DNA of 64,000 nucleotides. Origin: Schlesneria paludicola DSM 18645. Its GTDB lineage: Bacteria; Planctomycetota; Planctomycetia; Planctomycetales; Planctomycetaceae. The stretch spans positions 1 through 64,000 of the forward strand of contig CAMAYU010000007.1 of assembly GCA_945862235.1 (NCBI GenBank). The letters run 5' to 3'. The notes under the pieces were generated by a model, which saw only the letters and a program-made list of their open reading frames with translations, did not search any database and had not been told where the DNA came from. Shown in pieces: positions 28,589 through 37,638 of the stretch (positions are counted from its first letter, which is position 1; each line of letters begins with the position of its first letter). A program made the translations under genes and the position numbers.

Positions 28589-30736
28589 ATGGCAGGATCA
28601 CAACGAAATCAGCGACAACACGTTGATCTGCCTCGCAACTGGCGGCTGATTTCAGCGGCCGGTCTAACCGCCTTCGGCCTGGCTTGCGGAGTCGGCCATC
28701 CCGCCATGGGAGATTGGTGGGCATTGCCGAAAGTAAGGTCGTCGTCCAACGCCGCCGCGCCGAAGTCGGCCGGATCGAAAGCGACTGCGGCCCGCTCTCG
28801 TGAAACGAAGCCATCGGCGACCGAGAACGGCTTTTCCGCAACGATCCGCCGCTTGCAAGCCGACGCGCAGCACCAAGCCGAACAGGGTGATCTCGACCGT
28901 GCCGTTCAACTGGCCGAGCGTGCCGCCAAGATTTCTGAAGCCTCTTCACAATTGAATGGCTCTGCAAAAGATTGTTCGCCTGAGCAGACAGCTCTGTTCG
29001 CGAATGATTTACGATCACGACGCGATGCGATTGCGGGGCGAGGTCATCGCGGGGAAGCCGAACCACGGATGGCCGCAGCGGCTCCACGATCCTCGACAAC
29101 GATCTCTCCCAAATCAGGCGCCGAGAGGGGATCGGAGGTCTCTCGATCCGAAGAGAAATTGGTTGAGTCCGCGCGAGACCACTTGCAACCGACCAATCGG
29201 CCAACCAATTCCAACGAACAAGACCTCGCGTGGGCTGGCGACTTGCCGCCAACTCCCGCTCCAGAAGCCGAGCCGTTTCAGACTCCCACCAAGTTCCGGC
29301 GGATCGTTCTCAATCGAACGGCGATCGAGTCCGACGAACCGGATGTGAAATCGCACATCCTGCCCGACGAGAGACTCGTCGTGTCGCAATCCCGCGACGT
29401 AATCGATGATCCGTTCGATCTCGAAGATGATCTGGAACAATCACCCATCGCGGTGGTCGCAACTCGCACGAATGAGGCTCCGGCAAACCGACGAGCCGCT
29501 CGTCCGGAGACATCCGCCCCTGTGGAAGAGTCGCTGCGTGAGCCATTCCGCGACCAGATTCAGCACGTTGCCGACAAGGAACTTGACGACGAGTCCTCGC
29601 CGTTCAATCGCAAGTTGGAATGGGAACACGAAGACCTCAACACCGAACCGGTTCTTTCTGCGAAGCCAACGGTGTCCTCTGTGAAGCCAACTGTGAAGCC
29701 AACAGCGTCCGTCGTGCAGCGATCCGCTGACCTTACGGAGAAGCGTGCCGCCACGAAGTCGAAGGAAAGCGAAGCCGAGAACTCGGCCGACGAATCGTTC
29801 CCCGTGCAGCGCGTCGTTCAGTTGCGTCGTCGCTTGGAGTCGGCAGCTTCGCTGAATCCCGGCGGGGCCTTCAAGTTGCCAGCTCAGGCTGAAGCGGCTC
29901 CGTCAGCGAATGCGTCATCGCAGCGACACCTCGCGCCGACGGAGCCATCGGAGACGAAGACCTCGACAACCATTCCCGCTTCGCGTGATGGTTCGATCGT
30001 CTCGACGCGGCGCAGTCGATCGTCGTTGGAAGTAGCTCCACCAGCAGTCGCAACGCCCGAACAGGCTCCGCGTCCCGAACGACACCTCGTGAAGCTGCGC
30101 GAACATCGACTGCAATCGGAATCGGTTCAACACGCTTCCACGAACGCGTTGCCGCCAGCTCAGTCGTCACGTCGTCACTCGGTTGGATTCTCGGAACCGA
30201 TCCTCTGGCAATCGGTTGAAGAACGCGGCCCCGTCGTTCCAACGTTGTCCCTCATCAGTGACATTCGCAACCGTGATGACGGCACTCGTCTGGCATCCGC
30301 CACATCGTCCTCAGACAAACTCAACGGTTCGATTTTGATACCCGCTTCTCGCTCTGAGACTCCTCACTTTGGAACGATCGAATTGCCGAGTGGTGATTCG
30401 CAAGCGACGGGAACCGGTGCCTCCGTCCTGTTCGCGTCGAGCCACTCCACGCGTCCATCTTCAACGGTTGACGGCCCGGCGCTGGGCGAAACAAACGGGC
30501 TCGCATCAACAGCAATCGACAAGTCGTCAAGCACCGTGCGCAATAAGAACACGTCCGCTTCGAAGCCAAGCCACCGAGTGTCGCGACACTCGTTCGCGCT
30601 GATCGAACCACTTGCCGCATCACTCACGCTGCCCGTCGCCACGACGGCATCGCTCCTCGGTTGTGCGGGCCTCGCACTCTTTGGCTTCGGCCTGATTCTG
30701 CTCCGCGCCGCGTTCCGCTGGCGGCATGTCGGGTGA
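28589..30736 (+). CDS. Hypothetical two-ended membrane protein with long disordered Ser/Glu/Arg-rich middle
   Basis: N-terminal hydrophobic LISAAGLTAFGLACGVG and C-terminal TM ATTASLLGCAGLALFGFGLILLRAAFRW in a 715-aa uninterrupted ORF. Confidence 0.7.
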   Translation: MAGSQRNQRQHVDLPRNWRLISAAGLTAFGLACGVGHPAMGDWWALPKVRSSSNAAAPKSAGSKATAARSRETKPSATENGFSATIRRLQADAQHQAEQGDLDRAVQLAERAAKISEASSQLNGSAKDCSPEQTALFANDLRSRRDAIAGRGHRGEAEPRMAAAAPRSSTTISPKSGAERGSEVSRSEEKLVESARDHLQPTNRPTNSNEQDLAWAGDLPPTPAPEAEPFQTPTKFRRIVLNRTAIESDEPDVKSHILPDERLVVSQSRDVIDDPFDLEDDLEQSPIAVVATRTNEAPANRRAARPETSAPVEESLREPFRDQIQHVADKELDDESSPFNRKLEWEHEDLNTEPVLSAKPTVSSVKPTVKPTASVVQRSADLTEKRAATKSKESEAENSADESFPVQRVVQLRRRLESAASLNPGGAFKLPAQAEAAPSANASSQRHLAPTEPSETKTSTTIPASRDGSIVSTRRSRSSLEVAPPAVATPEQAPRPERHLVKLREHRLQSESVQHASTNALPPAQSSRRHSVGFSEPILWQSVEERGPVVPTLSLISDIRNRDDGTRLASATSSSDKLNGSILIPASRSETPHFGTIELPSGDSQATGTGASVLFASSHSTRPSSTVDGPALGETNGLASTAIDKSSSTVRNKNTSASKPSHRVSRHSFALIEPLAASLTLPVATTASLLGCAGLALFGFGLILLRAAFRWRHVG

Positions 30737-30849
30737 ACGGGAGTGTCGTTTGTCGCCCGTGAAAAAACGTAGTTTGGACGCCCACGTCCGAGTGCATTCC
30801 CGTTGGAAACGAACGAACGAGAGCGTCTGGCCTTCATGCCTTCGTGTCG

Positions 30850-31920
30850 TCACGCCAAGCGTGAGAGCCCTGCGAGGTCGTCCAACAGCGCGTCGAGACT
30901 CAGCGCGACTGAGATGTTCTGGTCGATGTGGCTCGCTGCCGTGATGGTGCGGTCGATGAGTTTTCCCAACCGATCAAACGGCTCCGCGTGAGTGGCGATT
31001 TGATCGGCGAATGCGGTTGCTTCGGGGATCATCATCGTGTTGCTACTCGCAGTGGCACCGTGACCCAGCCGCCACATTGCCGCTCGGTAAAACTCGACCG
31101 CAAACCGGATCAGCCAGAGGATGTTGACGCGTTGCGCGGGCGTGTCCGCACTGATCTTGTCGATCCCCTCAAACAACAGCTTGGACAGACTGAGTCCGCT
31201 GAAGTTGGCTTGCGACAGTGCGAGGTAAAGCGTCGATCGCAGTGACGCTAGCTCCGGTTCGAGCAGTTGCCGAGCCACGGTCAGACTGCCGTCGCTGAGT
31301 GCCGCCGCGAACTGAGCCTCCTCGCGAGACGGGACCAAGTCCTGTTCGACCAGCAACGCGGCGACATCGGAATTCGAGAGCGGCGAGAATCGAACCAACT
31401 GACAGCGTGAACGGATCGTCGGCAGCACGGCATCCAGATTCGAGCCGATCAAAAACAGCATCGCTCGCTCGGGCGGCTCTTCGAGCGTCTTCAACAGCGC
31501 ATTCGCGCTGGCCTCATTCATCAAGTCGGCATCGTCGATGATCGCCACCTTGCGCGAACCCGCGAGTGGCCGGATCGATAAGTCGTGACACAACCCCTCC
31601 TGTCCGCGACGCTCCTTCGAGCCAATCATCAGGTCGATCGGTATTTCGCGCTTGCCCTCGGGACATCCGACGAACAAAAAGTCCGGATGAGCCGACGCGA
31701 GATACGGACGGCAACCCGCACACTGGCCGCACGCTTCGAGTGGGTCTTCACCCAACGCCTGGCACAACAACGACTGAGCCAACCGCCGCGCGAACTGCTG
31801 CTTGCCGATCCCATCGGGGCCGACGAGCAAGTACGCCTGCGACAGCCGTCCACGCGAGATCGCGCGTCGAAACATCTCACGCTGTTCCGCGTGACCACGA
31901 AGTGAAGACCAGTGAGACAT
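30850..31920 (-). CDS. holB: DNA polymerase III subunit delta prime
   Basis: MSHWSSLRGHAEQREMFRRAISRGRLSQAYLLVGPDGIGKQQFARRLAQSLLCQ...CGQCAGC...NALLKTLEEPPERAMLFLIGSNLDAVLPTIRSRCQ. Confidence 0.93.
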   Translation of the reverse strand: MSHWSSLRGHAEQREMFRRAISRGRLSQAYLLVGPDGIGKQQFARRLAQSLLCQALGEDPLEACGQCAGCRPYLASAHPDFLFVGCPEGKREIPIDLMIGSKERRGQEGLCHDLSIRPLAGSRKVAIIDDADLMNEASANALLKTLEEPPERAMLFLIGSNLDAVLPTIRSRCQLVRFSPLSNSDVAALLVEQDLVPSREEAQFAAALSDGSLTVARQLLEPELASLRSTLYLALSQANFSGLSLSKLLFEGIDKISADTPAQRVNILWLIRFAVEFYRAAMWRLGHGATASSNTMMIPEATAFADQIATHAEPFDRLGKLIDRTITAASHIDQNISVALSLDALLDDLAGLSRLA

Positions 31921-32232
31921 GGGCAAGACCACTTTGAAAAATGGACGGTACGGAAAGCCTGGGTAAAGATGCGAGTTGCGTTCTCGCAGACACTCCGAGT
32001 TCGTGCCCGCTTCGGCCGCGTGGAGTGTATACCTCACGCGATCATCAATGAGACATCCTTGGTGAGCCGGGCGGAGTCAGCCCACTGGCTCACCACGACT
32101 CTAACCGCAGAGAACGTCTCATTGCAGACCGCACGAGGTGTAGCAGCCTCGGACGGAATGGGGTTCCCCGCTATGCTTCGCCCCGTCTAAGTGGCTGTTC
32201 CGTTGGTCATGTCATCTCTCGGTATCGACTTC

Positions 32233-32976
32233 ATGCTGATAATTGGTTTGGAAACGAGTGGGTTTGTGGGAAGCATCGCGTTGCGGCGCGATGGCCAGCT
32301 TCTCGAAGAGCGGTTGCTTGGGCAAGCAGGGCGGCGGCACGCTCAATCGTTGGTGCTGGAGTTGCGAGAACTGCTGCACACCCACGGCGCGACCTCGCGC
32401 GACGTTCAAGCCATCGCGGTGAGCAAAGGTCCCGGCAGCTTTACCGGCCTGCGCGTCGGCCTCGTTTGCGCGAAGACATTCGCGTACGCGACCGGTTGCC
32501 GGTTTGTCGCAGTCGATACGTTTGCAGCCATTGCCGAGAACTGTCCGTGCAACGTGACCGATGTCTGGGTCGTGGAGAACGCTCAACGCGGAGACTTCTT
32601 CGTCGGACGCTATGCGATCGACAATGCGATTCCCACTTCGATCAGCTCGTGGCGATTAATGGCTCCCGTGCAGATCGTCTCGGCGGACGAGTGGCTGGCG
32701 AACCGAGCGGCCTCGGACACCATCACGGGGCCGGGACTGACCGACCACGCAGGGGCGATTTCGCCAGCAAGACTGCTCACGGACGAAGTGATCGCCAAGC
32801 CGCGAGCCAGTTCCATCGCACGGCTGGGTGAACAACGACTGCTCTCAGACGCGACGCCTTCGATTGATAGTGGTCTCGAAAACGACACCGACTTCTGGAA
32901 GGCCGTCCCGTTCTACTTCCGGCCGAGTGCAGCAGAAGAACAGCAAGCGAAACGCAGCGGTGTTGCCAGCGCGTGA
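32233..32976 (+). CDS. tsaB: tRNA threonylcarbamoyladenosine biosynthesis protein TsaB
   Basis: MLIIGLETSGFVGSIALRRDGQ...AIAVSKGPGSFTGLRVGLVCAKTFAYA. Confidence 0.93.
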   Translation: MLIIGLETSGFVGSIALRRDGQLLEERLLGQAGRRHAQSLVLELRELLHTHGATSRDVQAIAVSKGPGSFTGLRVGLVCAKTFAYATGCRFVAVDTFAAIAENCPCNVTDVWVVENAQRGDFFVGRYAIDNAIPTSISSWRLMAPVQIVSADEWLANRAASDTITGPGLTDHAGAISPARLLTDEVIAKPRASSIARLGEQRLLSDATPSIDSGLENDTDFWKAVPFYFRPSAAEEQQAKRSGVASA

Positions 32977-33021
32977 GGGCGAGTCAGGCTTCTAGGCGAG
33001 TGACAGGAAATCGCTTACCCA

Positions 33022-33081
33022 AAAGTAGACGAGTCACTCCGTGACTCGAAGATTCCGGTCACGGAGTGACCGGCCTACTTT
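33022..33081. repeat. Imperfect inverted repeat
   Basis: AAAGTAGACGAGTCACTCCGTGACT versus GGTCACGGAGTGACCGGCCTACTTT. Confidence 0.7.
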
Positions 33082-33321
33082 CTTCTGCCGGTCGGGCTAT
33101 CAGCACCGTCGCGCGAGGCACATGTTCTTCGCGGAACGGTTTCTCTCAACCAAACTGTTCGCGACGGGCGTTTTCTGTCGAAATCAGAATGTGTTGATTT
33201 GTGGTGCCGTCTGCGGCTAGACTCGGCCCGCTTGGCCTCCCTGCGTTCAAGAATTGGTTTGAACGCCCCGCTCAATAGACCACTTCTACGAGGTGGCCAC
33301 CCACCTGTTGGAGCTTCGCAA

Positions 33322-34629
33322 ATGATCAATATCCTCGGACAACGACAGCCGTTCTGTGATCGCATCGCTCGACGAGACTTCTTGCGGATCGGTGGCCTCG
33401 CGATGGGTGGCCTGACGCTGCCGTCCCTGTTGCGAGCCGAACAGGCTGCCGGGGGGCGAGCGACGGGCAAGTCGATCATCAACATCTACTTGCCGGGCGG
33501 TCCGACTCACATGGACACGTTCGACATGAAGCCGACCGCCGCGAAGGAGTTTCGTGGCGAGTTGCTGCCGGTCGCGACCAATGTTCCCGGCATGGAGATT
33601 TGCGAGTTGATGCCGAAGCTGGCTCGCATGGGCGACAAGTTTTCGGTCGTGCGTTCGATCACTGGCCTGCGTGACGAGCACGCTCCGCAGCAGAGTGATT
33701 CGGGTTGGAGTGAGTCGTCGTTGCGAACGATGGGCGGTCGGCCGGGCATTGGTTCGGTGATGTCGAAGCTGTGGGGGCCGTCTCAAACGACGCCGCACGG
33801 CACCGCACCCACCTTCGTCGATCTGACCGGTTGGACGAAGACCGGCTTCGTCGGGCAGATCAATGCGGGCTTTCGACCCGATGGTGAGGGTCGCCAAAAC
33901 TTGTCGCTCAACGGACAGGTCAACTTGAACCGGCTGGACGATCGCCGCGGGTTGCTCACCGGATTGGATCGACTGCGGCGCGATGTCGATTCGCACGGGA
34001 TGTTGAATGCGATCGACAGCTTCACCGAACGAGCCGTCGGGATCGTCACGTCGGGCGAGTTGGCCAAGTCGCTCGATCTGCGGAATGAAGATCCGCGAAT
34101 CTTGGCTCGGTACGGAGTCGGCCAAGACAAGGGCTTCGGAAATGAACGGTTTGTCCTAGCGCGACGGCTCATTCAGGCGGGCGTTCGCTGTGTTTCGTTG
34201 TCGGTCGGCGGGTGGGACACGCACGGAGACAACTTCAACCAGATGCGTCGCCAGTTGCCGCCGCTCGACCAAGCGTTGACCGGGCTGATCGAAGACCTCG
34301 ACGCCCACGGATTGCTCGACCAAACAATCATCATGATGTCGGGTGAGTTCGGACGGACGCCGCGCGTCAACGGGACGGCCGGTCGCGATCACTGGTCACG
34401 CGCGTCGTTCTTCTTCCTCGCGGGCGGCGGTATGCGTCACGGCCAGATGATCGGTGCGACCAACCGCAACGGCGAAGAGCCGATCGAACGACCGGTTCAC
34501 ATTCAGAACGTCTTTCACACGGTCTATCACCAACTCGGGATCGACGCGAACGCGGTGACGCTCAGTGATCCGAACGGACGCCCGCAGTACTTGGTCGATG
34601 ACCGCAAGCTCATCACCGAACTGATTTGA
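33322..34629 (+). CDS. DUF1501-domain protein, TAT-type signal
   Basis: CDRIARRDFLRIGGLAMGGLTLPSLLRAEQAAG...SIINIYLPGGPTHMDTFDMKP...MMSGEFGRTPRVNGTAGRDHW. Confidence 0.92.
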   Translation: MINILGQRQPFCDRIARRDFLRIGGLAMGGLTLPSLLRAEQAAGGRATGKSIINIYLPGGPTHMDTFDMKPTAAKEFRGELLPVATNVPGMEICELMPKLARMGDKFSVVRSITGLRDEHAPQQSDSGWSESSLRTMGGRPGIGSVMSKLWGPSQTTPHGTAPTFVDLTGWTKTGFVGQINAGFRPDGEGRQNLSLNGQVNLNRLDDRRGLLTGLDRLRRDVDSHGMLNAIDSFTERAVGIVTSGELAKSLDLRNEDPRILARYGVGQDKGFGNERFVLARRLIQAGVRCVSLSVGGWDTHGDNFNQMRRQLPPLDQALTGLIEDLDAHGLLDQTIIMMSGEFGRTPRVNGTAGRDHWSRASFFFLAGGGMRHGQMIGATNRNGEEPIERPVHIQNVFHTVYHQLGIDANAVTLSDPNGRPQYLVDDRKLITELI

Positions 34630-35054
34630 TCGAGATCACATTAGATCGAGATCACAATTGAAGTTATGTCCACTTCGCCCCGGTCGCTCCGGGGCGATTT
34701 CGTTATGAACTCGGAACCGTTGTGCGTGACAAGCGTCGAGATGTTTCAGAAGGAACTGTGGCGTGCAGCCTTCGACCGCGTCCTGTGCTACGCCGTGCAA
34801 GACAAACTCCCCAACCGCCCGAATCGAACCTGCGAACGCGAGGCATACAATCAACGCCCCCAATCCGCACAATTCAAAAAACGCCCCCAAAAAAAATCTC
34901 GGATGAACCCCAATTCTTGAGGCCCGGTGGCGTGGTGCGATCTGGGCCGTTTATACTCGTGCCCGCCGGTCTGAAGGTTCGATAACAGGTTGGCGTAGGC
35001 TGGCCGTTCGGCGGCTTTTGACTCACTTTTGGCGACAGCAGAGGGATCACTCGG

Positions 35055-35246
35055 ATGGCATCCAATCTTCCGAAGAACTTGGTGTTCGGCTCATTCGGCG
35101 CAGCGGGCTTGGTGGCGGTCCTCGCCATTCTCGACCTCGCGACCACGTTCCCGTTCGCGGGTTCGATGGTCATGGACATCCTCTTCATTCTGAGCGCCGC
35201 CATCGTCGGCTACCTCGCGTGGGATGCGTTCAAGGACATGGCGTGA
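35055..35246 (+). CDS. Small two-TM membrane protein
   Basis: MASNLPKNLVFGSFGAAGLVAVLAILDLATTFPFAGSMVMDILFILSAAIVGYLAWDAFKDMA. Confidence 0.7.
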   Translation: MASNLPKNLVFGSFGAAGLVAVLAILDLATTFPFAGSMVMDILFILSAAIVGYLAWDAFKDMA

Positions 35247-35265
35247 GCCGGAAGTTGGACGCCGC

Positions 35266-35571
35266 ATGTTCGAGATCGTGAAGCGAGTCACCAGCTTGCC
35301 CGTCCAGTTTGGCGGCGAACAACACACCGGCTGGCTCCCCGCAGGTGCTGCAGTTCCGCTGCCCACGCCCGCCATCGACGTATTGCTCGATATTGAGATT
35401 CAATCTGACGGGGATGGCTACTTGTTGTGCTACTCGTCACAGGACGGCACGGTGCATGGCGATACTTGGCACCAGTCAGTAGTCGAGGCAGAGAATGCCG
35501 CTGCAAAGGATTTCGGCGTGCGGCCATCACAGTGGGAACCGGGCCAAAATCCGGATGTCCAGCTCGGTTGA
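35266..35571 (+). CDS. Hypothetical protein
   Basis: MFEIVKRVTSLPVQFGGEQHTGWLPAG...; acidic/polar codon-consistent ORF in gap between genes. Confidence 0.55.
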   Translation: MFEIVKRVTSLPVQFGGEQHTGWLPAGAAVPLPTPAIDVLLDIEIQSDGDGYLLCYSSQDGTVHGDTWHQSVVEAENAAAKDFGVRPSQWEPGQNPDVQLG

Positions 35572-35577
35572 TGGCGC

Positions 35578-37494
35578 TCACACATCGAGGTCGTCCACGA
35601 GGTTCGCCTCGCTCATGATGATGCGGTAGCGTTCGCTGGGGTCTTTGCCCAAGAGTTGCATGAACGTCTTTTCGGTCTCGATCACGCTGTCGATATCGAC
35701 GGCGAGCAGCGTGCGTGACTTGGGGTCGAGCGTCGTCTCCTTCAGTTGTTGGGCGTTCATTTCACCGAGGCCCTTGAACCGCTGAATCTCCACTTTGCGA
35801 TTGGCGGGAAGTGCGGCGAGCATTTCCTCCTTCTGAACGTCGTCCTGTGCGTAGGTCGTTTGAGTTCCGACTTGAATTTTGTAGAGCGGCGGTTGGGCGA
35901 GGAACAGTTTCTTGCCGGTGATGAGTTCCCGCATGTGACGGAAGAAGAACGTCAGCAGCAGCGTGCTGATGTGATAGCCGTCGCTGTCGGCGTCCATCAT
36001 GAGAATGATCCGGTCGTAACGGAGTCGGCGGACATCGAAGTTCGTGCCGATGCCGGTGCCGAGTGTCTCGACCAAATCCTTCAGTTCTTGGTTTTCGAGG
36101 ACCTTGGAAATGGTGAGCGATTCGGTGTTCAGCACTTTGCCGCGTAGAGGCAGCACCGCTTGATAGCGACTGTCGCGGCCCATTCCCGCAGAGCCACCGG
36201 CCGACTGACCTTCGACAATGAACAGCTCGGAATCGGCCGGGTTGGTCGAGCGGCAGTCGAGCAGTTTTCCGGGAAGGCTGGTGCGTCGCGTGGTCGCGGT
36301 TTTGCGACGGACCTCGCTGGCTGCTTCACGACTCGCCTGACGTGCTCGTGCGGCGAGGACAATCCGGCCGATGATCGCGTCGGCGATGGACGTGTTACTG
36401 CTGAGCCACGTCTCCATCGCGGGACGAATGAGACTCTCAACGGCGGCGGTCATCTCGGGGTTGTTCAGTTTCTCCTTCGTCTGGCCCTGAAACATTGGCT
36501 CGGAGAGAAAGACCGACAGGATGCCGAGGACTCCTTCGCGGATGTCGCCATTCTCGATCGCGATCCCTTTGAACTTGATGTCGTGAACGTCGAGATGATT
36601 TTTGACCGCCTTGCTGATCGCCGACCGGAAGCCCGATTCATGCGTCCCGCCGGCGTGAGTCCGGATGCCGTTGACGTAGCTGCGGACCTGTTCGTCCGTC
36701 GCCTCGGTCCAACGCAGCACCGCTTCGATTTTGATTTTGCCGTCGTCGCGCGAGATCGCGAACATCTGCTCATGCGTCGCTTTCTTCTGTCCTTCGGCCA
36801 GCACTTTTTCGAGGTACGCGGCGATGCCGTCGGCGTGGAGGTACTCGATCTTCTCCTTGCGCGCATCGTCGTGGAAGACGATCTTCAGACCGGCGTGGAT
36901 GTACGAGATGTCTTCCAGATGCTGCTTGATCGTCTCGGGGTTGAACGTCGTCTTGGAAAAGATTTCTTCATCCGGCCGAAAGAAAATCGTCGTCCCTCGC
37001 CCACGAAACGGTCGGACCTGTTTGACGGGCGTCGTCGGCTTGCCGCGCTTGTACCGCTGCGACCACTCGAAGCCGTCGCGATGGACGGTCGCTTCCATTT
37101 CGATGGAGAGGGCGTTCACGACGGACGAGCCAACACCGTGCAGACCGCCGCTGCGCGCATAGGCTTGACTCGAAAACTTGCCGCCGGAATGGAGCGTCGT
37201 GAGGATCGTTTCGAGCGCCGACTTCTTCGTCTTCGTGTGCATGTCAACGGGGATGCCTCGCCCGTCATCCTGCACCGAACACGACGCACCGTCCTTGTGC
37301 AGCGTGACGATGATCTCGTGACAGTGCCCAGCGAGATGCTCATCGACGCTGTTGTCGACGATCTCCCACAACAGGTGATGCAGCCCGCGCGTATCGACTC
37401 CGCCGATATACATCGACGGCCGCCGCCGCACGGCATCGAGACCTTCCAGAACTTCAATGTCGTCAGCGGTGTAGCGGGTGGGGTCGGTGGACAT
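35578..37494 (-). CDS. Type IIA topoisomerase subunit B (GyrB/ParE-like)
   Basis: VLEGLDAVRRRPSMYIGGVDTRGLHHLLWEIVDNSVDEHLAG, DDGRGIPV, LFIVEGQSAGGSAGMGRD, LPLRGKVLN, MMDADSDGYHI. Confidence 0.93.
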   Translation of the reverse strand: MSTDPTRYTADDIEVLEGLDAVRRRPSMYIGGVDTRGLHHLLWEIVDNSVDEHLAGHCHEIIVTLHKDGASCSVQDDGRGIPVDMHTKTKKSALETILTTLHSGGKFSSQAYARSGGLHGVGSSVVNALSIEMEATVHRDGFEWSQRYKRGKPTTPVKQVRPFRGRGTTIFFRPDEEIFSKTTFNPETIKQHLEDISYIHAGLKIVFHDDARKEKIEYLHADGIAAYLEKVLAEGQKKATHEQMFAISRDDGKIKIEAVLRWTEATDEQVRSYVNGIRTHAGGTHESGFRSAISKAVKNHLDVHDIKFKGIAIENGDIREGVLGILSVFLSEPMFQGQTKEKLNNPEMTAAVESLIRPAMETWLSSNTSIADAIIGRIVLAARARQASREAASEVRRKTATTRRTSLPGKLLDCRSTNPADSELFIVEGQSAGGSAGMGRDSRYQAVLPLRGKVLNTESLTISKVLENQELKDLVETLGTGIGTNFDVRRLRYDRIILMMDADSDGYHISTLLLTFFFRHMRELITGKKLFLAQPPLYKIQVGTQTTYAQDDVQKEEMLAALPANRKVEIQRFKGLGEMNAQQLKETTLDPKSRTLLAVDIDSVIETEKTFMQLLGKDPSERYRIIMSEANLVDDLDV

Positions 37495-37638
37495 GGCGAA
37501 ACTCAGTGGGAGGAACGGTGGAGTGATGGGAAGGTCCGTTGGAGGGCGGGTTCAGGTGGTTCAAAGTGAGTGGTTTCTGAGCGGGGCGGCGTAAGCCCCC
37601 CGCTCAGAGGTCTCATCACTAACCGCGCGAAGTACATC

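Noticed and set aside
34627-34660. GATCGAGATCACA(T/A)T short direct duplication after the DUF1501 gene
   Set aside because: Two copies of a 15-16 bp unit next to a stop codon; most likely simple slippage.
36160-37569. 469-aa and 431-aa plus-strand ORFs opposite gyrB/gyrA-like genes (36160-37569, 38815-40110)
   Set aside because: Antisense shadows of clear topoisomerase genes.
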